64,000 nucleotides of DNA from Ananas comosus (taxonomy: Eukaryota > Streptophyta > Magnoliopsida > Poales > Bromeliaceae). Below, piece after piece: positions 56,370-64,000 of the stretch. The stretch covers positions 10,790,733 through 10,854,732 of the forward strand of contig NC_033629.1 in NCBI RefSeq assembly GCF_001540865.1, read 5' to 3'. The translations under genes and the position numbers were made by a program. The notes beneath the pieces are model-generated. The model worked only from the letters and a program-made list of their open reading frames with translations. It was not told the origin of the DNA and ran no database searches. The number at the start of each line of letters is the position of its first letter. The stretch's first letter is position 1.

Positions 56370-56945
56370 TTTTTTTTGCAAATAGCCCCCTAACAAATTT
56401 TATTTACAAAACTAGCCCCGTCCAAAAATTATTTGCAAAAATGACCCTGCCCCTGCCACGCCAGCGCCACGTCAGCGCCACGCGATCAGGGCGGGCCCAG
56501 ATGTTTAAGTTGAACACGGTGAACCATTCACCGTGTTCAATACAAGATTTTTTGTATTGGACACGGTGAATCATTCACCGTGTCTAATACAAATACCCCA
56601 CCAATGGCTAAGTTGGAGGTATTTGTATTAGACACGGTGAACCATTCACTGTGTCCAATTATTTGTATTGGACACGGTGAATGATTCACCGTGTCCAATA
56701 CAAATATTTCACTCTTAGCTATTTTGTATTGAACACGGTGAATCATTCACCGTGTCCAAAAATTTTGTATTGAACACGGTGAATGATTCACCGTGTTCAA
56801 CTTAACCATCTGGCCTAGCCCCGCCCGCGTGGCGCTGACGTGGCGCTTGCGTGGCGGGGCCAGGACCATTTTTGCAAATAAATTTTTGACAGGGCCAAAT
56901 TTAAAAAAAAAATTTATAAGGGGGCTATTTGCAAAAAAAAGCCCT
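56370..56945. mobile_element. Family G palindrome-array element, copy 2
   Basis: It has the same plan as 45947-46527: GGTTTTTTTTGCAAATAGCC start, GCGCCACGTCAGCGCCACGC near both ends, and six units of the ACACGGTGAA...TTCACCGTGT palindrome at about 56513, 56558, 56631, 56668, 56731 and 56768. It ends GCAAAAAAAAGCCC. The flanks are T-rich, so the duplication is only roughly visible. Confidence 0.82.
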
Positions 56946-57071
56946 TTTTTTCCTCCTCGGTTAAAAAAAAAAAAAAAANCAAAAAAAAAAAAAAAAAAAA
57001 AATTGCCCGAAAAAAACAAGATTTTTTTTCTAAAAAAAAAAAGAAAACAGAAAACAGGAAAGAGGGAGAAA
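56946..57071. repeat. Poly-A region with an unresolved base upstream of the kinase gene
   Basis: A-rich runs with an N at 56979, directly before the start of the lipid kinase. The true promoter-proximal sequence may be incomplete here. Confidence 0.7.
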
Positions 57072-57270
57072 ATGGCGTGCGGGATGCAGGCTGCGGCGGC
57101 GGCGAAGCCCTCGTTCTTGACGCGGGCGGAGCAGCCGAGCGCCCTCGATCCCTTCCCCGACCGCGGCGTCGGCGGCAACGGCGCCGCCTCCGCCTCTCGC
57201 CCTCGCCGAGACTTCGTCTTCGTCGTCAACCCCAAAGGTTTCTCCATCTCATATTATCATATATCTCTAG

Positions 57271-57304
<34 letters not shown>

Positions 57305-60300
57305 GTATCTCTCTCTAAAAGTGCTATGGTGATGTTGTTGGGGGGGAGTGAGATCGATCAGGCGCGAATGGGCGGACAGGGAAGGAGTGGAAGAGGCTGC
57401 TGCCTTATCTCCGAACGCGCCTTGCCGGCAGCTGCAATGTAATAATCTCTTCTTTCTTTTGATTTGCTGCAGGGTGTAGTGCTGTTTGATAAAGTACTGC
57501 TTCTTTGAAAAAGAAGTAAAGTCTGTTCGTCCCAAAACACAAAAAAAAAAGAAGAAGAAGTGCTAACTGTAAGCTCTATTAAGTTGGGTCTATAAGACTA
57601 GTGAAAGAATGGTGGCCTCTGAACGAGTGGGGTATAAGATTGACATATTGGCGGGCAGGTCGCGTTGGGCCTCAAAATGCAATAAAGGTGTAGTGATGTT
57701 TGATGAAGTGCTGTCACGAGAAGTGTTATTATGAGAGACACTATTTTAAATTTTTCCCGCTAGCTTCTCTTGGCAGCAGAATCAGAAGCTCCAAATTAGA
57801 GCTTCTGCTTTTGGGCCTCGATCTAACATTTGTGCTTCCCGTCGAATGTTTTGTTATTGATAACTAGAGCTGGAAGCAAAAGTAGAAGCAGAGCCAAATC
57901 GGCCTTATAACCTTTTAAATTGCAATAATTCCAGCTTTGGTGTTTGCTGTTTTTTAGATCATACGAACCTTTTGCAATTCCAAATAGTTGCGACAATGTG
58001 GTTGCATTGTTTTGTCAACTATCTTATAATACGCCGGTGGAAAATAATTAGTTTAAAGTATCATCGGTTGTTTGGTTCATTTATAAGGATAATGATATCT
58101 TTGATGGTCTTTAGATAGACTAATGATGTATTCTAATTGACTAACTTTCAGTAAACAAGTATTCTTTTCTTGGATTGCATCAACATTGTTTTTTATCACA
58201 ATTCTTTCTAATTGTTTCTCTTTGTTAAATGACCAGGTTTGCGAGTCTATCACGTCAGGTCCTTCTCATGCTATAGACATTACCAGGGAGGTAGAAGATC
58301 CATCTTCACAAAAAAATTATATATAATATAATGCAAATTTTTTTTAGAGTTTTCCACATAGCTTTGCTGCGGATAAGTTGTTAACACTTAACGTAATTCC
58401 CATCGTTGGTGCTGTAGGCAATAAGGGAAGGGGCTGATGCAGTGATAGCTGTTGGAGGTGATGGGACTCTTCATGAGGTTCAAATAGACCATATAGGCAC
58501 CCCATATCGCTTTGATTTGGCTCTTATATCTCCGTAAATAATACTTCTGAGTTTCAGTGTGTTATATATGCTATGATATATCAAATGGGACTTTTTTGTT
58601 ACTATTTTGTGGGATGGTGTTGCTTTAGTAGTCCCTCGATTATATTTTGCTTAATTCACTTCTTTCTCTTACCCATTTCTTTATCATCTTAGTTTTCTAT
58701 ATACTAATTTTAGCTTAGAATAACCTAGCGTGTATAGAAACCTAAAGAAATAAAATGGAATGACCAAGTAGAGGAGTAGAGGAGAGAGGTTCTTTTCTTT
58801 GATAGTTGTGGGCTGTAATTCTTATATATAAATGATTCCTAGTTAAATAATTTCTAAAGAGATTAGATAGATAATGATAAAATCTTGAAAGTACTTTAAA
58901 GTAATCACGATCTTTAGTTATTCTCTATTTACTAATGTATTTATTATATACATGTGTAGATATATAATAAATACATTATTATTTATTTGATTTTATCAGA
59001 TGCTACTTTTCCTCATGAGCTGAGTAATCATAAAGCTACATCAGATGTTTGCGGTACTTGAGTTTAATCGTAAACAGTTATTCTTGTGGGAAGGCTTTAC
59101 AGGATAAAATCTATCAACAAGTCATCGAGAGGGAGTCTTCAATTGACTTTTTGGAAGAAGGCTTGCCTAACGTTATAATCTCTACGGACTAAGACTGTGA
59201 ATTGGGACATCAAAACAACAGCGTATCCAAGCTCTTGAAACATTTGAAAGTTAGACAATTTGTCGAAGTAGCACATGGACTTAGCAGACTGTTCATTTCT
59301 TGCTGTGAGAATGTCGTGTTTTTCGCCCCCTCTCTTTCTTCATTCCCTTGGTTCAATGCTGCTTTATGATTTGTGCTACACCACTTGATACATTGCTTTT
59401 ATTTACTGTAAAAATTCCAATCTAATGTAAATTTATATTCATCCTGCATTGGAATTCTCCGTTGTCTTACTCTTTACATGTATTCTGAGAAAAATAGTCA
59501 AGAAAAACATAGATGTTGCTCGCTTTTTCGAGACATTACTCACTTTTTCGAAACATCGCTCACTTTTTCTAGCCATCTTTTCGATTAACAGGTGGTGAAT
59601 GGCTTCTTCTGGGAAGGAAGTCCTATTCTTGCTCTAGACAAAGGACCTGCGCATTCAACTGCACTTGGTGTGAGTAATAAATGCTTCTTTTTCCAGTTCC
59701 ACTTAATTCTAAGGGACTTAATTTGCTGTTCTAGATGTAACCTTGTAAAATCTGATTTTATTTTCTAGAACTCTTGGAAACGCAGCTTCCCCACACCCNC
59801 AAAAAAAAAAAAAGCCCTTATCTTAAATTGGTGATTTAATCAATCCATGTGGGAAGATGGTTTTAGAAAAGCATTAGAGGGACACTTGTCCAAGTATGAG
59901 GGTATATATGTAGGAGACATATTTGCAGAGCCATATGTATAAATAGATAATTTCGTAATGGTTATCAGTTTATTCTGTTGCTTTTTTTTATTATGTTTAG
60001 TTCTTTTTCTGAAATTAAGTTCTGCTTTCGCAGCTAATTCCGCTTGGTACTGGTTCAGATTTTGCTAGAACTTTTGGCTGGTTAGTTTATTCTTCCACAG
60101 TATTATCCGTGATGGTAATCTTTTGTTTTTGGGTTTTTCTTTTGCAAATGAATGATTAAAACATTTTATGCTTTGTCTGATCAGGAAGAACGATCCATAT
60201 GAGGCGATTGAACGGATTGTGCGAGGTTTCATCATTTTCACTACTCCACTTTGTTTGATATGATAATACAATATCCAACAACGTACAGGACATCTACATA

Positions 60301-63124
60301 GAGATGCCTAGAGAAAGACCAGAAAACTGCAGACTTTAGTTCTTTCTAAGAATTATACCAGGGCAAAATTGCTGCTTCACATCCTCTCTGACAACATAAT
60401 TACATATTCATTACTGATGAGTCCTTGCCCTTCAAAATAATACAAGACTGTTGCAAGCTGACTCTTTCATCTCAGGTTGAACTTACAGCTGGAGTATATT
60501 TCATGCAGGTCATAAATCGAAAGTAGATGTTGGCGTTATTAATGGCTCCAATAGAGACCCCCATTTTTTTATTAATGTTGCTGATGTACATCTGTAAGAA
60601 CATTGAGCTATTGGATTTTTTTTTAATGAAATATTTACATAATACATACCCCTGCAAAACGACTGTTGGTGAATTTTCATATATACCCTTTCGAAAACTT
60701 AATTTCCTTGATATGCGCGCTTGCATTTACAAAAATGGCTCTCAAAATATTTGCTCTAATAAAAAGACAAGATCTCGCATGAATTGAATGACTTCCAACT
60801 TAAAAGGATATGTTTATAAGAAAGTAAACTTTCTAGAAGTATACAAGAAAATTCAGATTTTACAGGAGTATGCATGATATTAGATGATTTTGTAGGGGTA
60901 TATGTAAAAATTCCTCTCTAATAGAGCTGATAAGATTGCTAGTGGGAAGATTATTTAACAACGATCATCCTGCAGGAGTGCGAAAGCAGGCTATTTTGCT
61001 TCCAAGTATAAGCGATTTGGAAATTTATGTTATGTTTTTGGTGCTTTGAGAGCCTTTATGGGGCACAGTAATAGGGACCTCAAAATCAAGGTAATATCAT
61101 ATGCAAACTCATTTTGAGAATCCATTAGACGATTCTCTTGCATCTTGACTTGTTATCTTTAGCTATAGATATATTCACTGATAAAGCTTGTAAAAAAAGC
61201 CTACTTATAGATATATTTACTGATATACCCCTGCAATTCTAAATTTCATATATGTCCGTCAAAAACTTCACATATTCCCCGTCATGGATTGGATCTCCTT
61301 AACCTAGTAGAAGGCCATTTTTGTAGGAAACTGCGCTTTTGAGTGTTACATATGGAATTTGATGTATTGGAACGGCATCTTTACAGACCTGTCTAGTGCA
61401 TCATTTCTGCAGGTTGACGGGGGAGAATGGGAAGTAGTTGATAAGGTCACTGCTCTCTGTATAGGAAATGCCAAATTCTTTGGTGGTGGTATGAAGATAA
61501 CTCCGACAGCCAACCCTCTTAGTGGAAATTTGGAGGTGCCCTAATTTCACCCTTCTTCCCTGTCTATCTTCTAATTTGTTTTTGAGGACAGCACATGAGA
61601 AATCAATCGATTTTGTATTTGGGTGGATCAGGTGGTGATTCTTCAAGACTTCAAGTGGTATGACTTTGTTTTTAAGCTGCATAAACTTTACACAGGAACA
61701 CATCTATCACTGAGAGGTGTTTCTTCAAGAAGGTAATTTCTTTTTGACATGTTTCTACATTCCCCAAAATCATAGATATACGATTAAAAGCTAAATTTTC
61801 ATATATGCTCTTTGAAAACTTATCATCTTAGATATATAAACATTTTTACTTTAAAAAAATGTCTTTCATTTTCTAATACGCAACCAACTTCCCCTAATGC
61901 ATTAGATGGCTTCCCAACTTAAGATAAACATCTTGCATGAAGCTGCATGTTTGTCGGGGCATATATGAAAGTATAGATTATATGAGTTTATCTATAATGG
62001 ACTATTTTGCAAGAGATATTTGTAAGAGCCCTCTAATTTTTTATGTAGCAGTTCTGCAAAGCTGGTGATGTCCTAGTTTTTACTGGAAGTTTCTCTTCCA
62101 GGGTCTCATCACTGCCTGTATTTCATTGTTCTCGGATATGATTCCTTGCAAAAATCTCACAAGATGGGCCATCTGTGAACTATAGCTTTATTTGTTCTTG
62201 TTTTTTCTCAATATTTTTCGTGGCGGTTGTCAAGTATTTAAAAGCACGGAGATTTTTGCAAAGCAACATTCTGGTCAACTTGAAGTTAATTATGCCTCTT
62301 TTCTTCTAAATATGTTACAAGTAGCATTGCTCAATGTCTTTTTAAAAATGGAGTTGAAATATTGCACTGTTGATCTCGGTTCTTTCCGTAAATGACTCAT
62401 CTTATAGATAGAATGACTGAATTTAGCAGGAATTCTATGCTTGATGAGTCATGCCTCATTGTTCGTACAAAATGTTATGAACAAAAATTGAAATATGATC
62501 AAAGTTGTCTTTGAGTTCCACAACATGCCTTTTTTCCTCAAACAATATGTTTATAAATTTCTATGCTTGTTAGAAAGAAGCCGTATAATGATAATTATTA
62601 CTTCTATAACCTCATTGCTTTGTGAAATGTGATTAAAATCCTTAGCAAATTCATGTACCCTTGTCAGTTGTGGCTTTTCCGCTTCTACTATATGTCAGCA
62701 ACTCTCTGTCTTGCTACAAAGATTGTGGCCTTTCTTCATAATGGCATGAAGCCATATTATTCATGTGATTTTATCTCACAAATGCATGACAAAACATTGT
62801 TATATTTTTGTTGGGCAAATTATCAAATGATGTCAGCGCTCCCGTGTGAAGGTTTCGCAAATTCCTTTTCAAAGCTCCCTTCTGATTAGCCAAATTTGAA
62901 ATGTAGCATTAACCGCATTTTGGGGTACACTATGAGGTAAAATTTTGGTAGCCCATATTACTTTTACATTTTGCTCATTTCATTGCTGGTGCAGTGTCAG
63001 GTCAATCGAAATTGAGGAGGTAATTCCCAAAGGTGGCGTGTACGTGCAGTCTGATGGGGAGCATTTGGGGTTTCTTCCAACAGAATGTTCCGTTCTACCT
63101 GCCGCAATTAACATTTTCAGCTGA
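57072..63124 (+). CDS. LCBK2-like: Sphingoid long-chain-base kinase/DAG-kinase-like protein (LCBK2-like)
   Basis: Twelve exons, all in phase: 57072-57237, 57362-57438, 58237-58290, 58418-58477, 59592-59669, 60034-60080, 60185-60225, 60509-60593, 60976-61090, 61413-61535, 61632-61732, 62995-63124, giving 358 residues. A short Ala-rich N-terminus may be an organelle-targeting peptide. It precedes the DAGK catalytic fold: [47 protein letters not shown] (ATP-binding GGDGTL at residues 112-117), [14 protein letters not shown] (146-160), [37 protein letters not shown] and [14 protein letters not shown]. The likely reaction is ATP-dependent phosphorylation of a sphingoid base (or related lipid). Plant LCBK2-type proteins look like this, but substrate cannot be read from sequence. 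Introns 4 and 11 are over 1 kb and hold repeat fragments. No frame breaks. Confidence 0.9.
57269..57304 (+). repeat. (CT)n microsatellite in kinase intron 1
   Basis: About 35 bases of CT in a 124-bp intron. Confidence 0.85.
58478..59591 (+). other. Kinase intron 4 with retroelement-like insertion
   Basis: This 1.1-kb intron contains a stretch at about 58730-59240 that looks like a decayed LTR region (GGAGAGAGGTTCTTTTC, TAGTTAAATAATTTCTAAAG, ATCGAGAGGGAGTCTTCAAT). I could not find TG...CA boundaries or a duplication. Three close repeats of TTTTTCGA-ACAT-GCTCACT lie at 59515-59575. Confidence 0.35.
60640..60925 (+). repeat. Intronic repeat family K in kinase intron 8
   Basis: It contains ACATACCCCTGCAAAACGAC, TTCATATATACCCTTTCGAA and, toward the right end, an inverse-like AAATTCAGATTTTACAGGAG then GTAGGGGTATATGTAAAAAT. 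Similar blocks occur at 61190-61330 (intron 9), 61765-62035 (intron 11) and 50340-51060. The theme 'ATACCCCTGCA...CATATATACCC' with inverse ends suggests one short foldback family favouring introns. Confidence 0.5.
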
Positions 63125-64000
63125 CACTGGGCTCTTCTGTCTTCCAGTTGGATCAAGTAGGCTTTCTCGCTGGCTTTTCGTGGAATAGCTCATACTGTTG
63201 TACTGATTTTGTCTGCCTGAAAGAGATTACTCGAACTAAGATTTTTGATAATCTTCATATCATTTAGGCACTTGGAAATGTAACCTTTTCTATTCAGTTG
63301 CAATTACCATGGCCATGGGATGGTTCTTGTGATACCTGTGGTTTTCATATATGCGAAGATAGGGTTAATTGTCTGTCCCTAGAACAGAGTTCTTGGTATT
63401 GAAATGAGTGGGGCTTTTGAACCCATTAGCAAGACTTTTGTATTTTTAGTTATAATGTATATTTATCATACTAAATTTGTGTTGTGATGAGCCACTATGT
63501 TTTTTGTAGGCTATGCACTCTTTTGGTTGTCATGCAATAATACATTGGTGAAATTGATGGAGCACAAGACGTGGTATTTGGTTGTACTTCCATTTGTGGC
63601 ATTAGTGCAATGCTACTATGCTAGTAACCAAGGAGCTGATTTGCTTTCTTTGAGCTCTTTTTCACTTGCTTACTCAAAAGCTCCCATATGAGACCTTTTT
63701 TATATAAGTAATCTTTAAAAATTTTCAAAATTTGTGTTTGGACAAATAATCCTATGGTCGCTGCGTTGAGACATAAGATAGTTTTGCCATTTTATGATAA
63801 AAAATCAACCAAACACAATAAACCATTCTCCGTCTTTTAAAAACGGTGATCATTCACTATATTTCTGTTTCGTTGGATTGTGAGGATTGTTTGTGAGTTA
63901 TTTGTAGAGTTACTAAAATTTTTGTATGATAATTATTAAAATTGTTAGTAAAAAGACTTTAGAAAATAAAATAAATTATTTTTACCACATAATACACGAA
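63125..64000. other. Kinase 3' UTR and downstream sequence
   Basis: The 3' UTR probably runs several hundred bases. No further gene is supported. Frames such as 63497-63691 are short and unrelated to known families. An ACCATTCTCCGTCTTTTAAA-AACGGTGATCATTCAC patch near 63820-63856 faintly recalls the G-element palindrome. Confidence 0.4.

Noticed and set aside
59592..59669. Possible frameshift in kinase exon 5
   Set aside because: Recounting the A run at the [10 protein letters not shown] junction gives a 78-bp exon, fully in phase with both neighbours.

Overview
The window is nuclear DNA of a flowering plant. The AT-rich intergenic space, long (TA)n, (GA)n and (CT)n runs, GT-AG introns, Ty1-copia, Mutator-like, CACTA and Helitron-like relics, and the plant-only gene families (RESPONSE TO LOW SULFUR, PMEI, PPR, MAKR) all point there. 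GC-rich 5' ends grading into AT-rich 3' ends in the PPR gene, and very GC-rich small genes, suggest a monocot. A non-grass commelinid such as pineapple is my guess, but the sequence alone does not prove a species.

Region 1 (1-32200) is repeat-dominated. It opens with a 5'-truncated Ty1-copia element with a 3' LTR, then a broken Mutator-like transposase. After that come many short foldback elements (called families A, B, C, D, E, F, G and J here), most inserted in or ending on TA microsatellites. A Helitron-like element, a SINE with target-site duplication and CACTA-like relics are also present. Only two host genes lie here: a single-exon LSU gene (17362-17691, +) and a PMEI-type gene (28808-29427, +) that carries an apparent one-base frameshift.

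Region 2 (32200-64000) is gene-rich, and the intron-containing gene models below were assembled by hand from splice sites and reading phase. In order: a Sec14/CRAL-TRIO lipid-transfer protein (+), a MAKR6-like membrane-associated kinase regulator (+, apparent N-terminal frameshift), a proteasome assembly chaperone 3-like gene (-, seven coding exons), a plastid-type NTF2-like protein (+), a single-exon E-class PPR protein (-), and a sphingoid long-chain-base/diacylglycerol-type lipid kinase resembling LCBK2 (+, twelve exons). These are ordinary housekeeping genes with no shared pathway. The Sec14 protein, MAKR and lipid kinase all act at membranes or on lipids, but nothing shows that they are co-regulated.

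The most unusual content is the foldback elements. One copy (30279-30821) has a perfect 9-bp target duplication, which marks the family as Mutator-type. Copies keep a common outer arm but carry different 20-26 bp near-palindromes just inside each end. A separate family (45947-46527 and 56370-56945) has an 8-bp target duplication at one copy and contains six near-palindromic units built around ACACGGTGAA.
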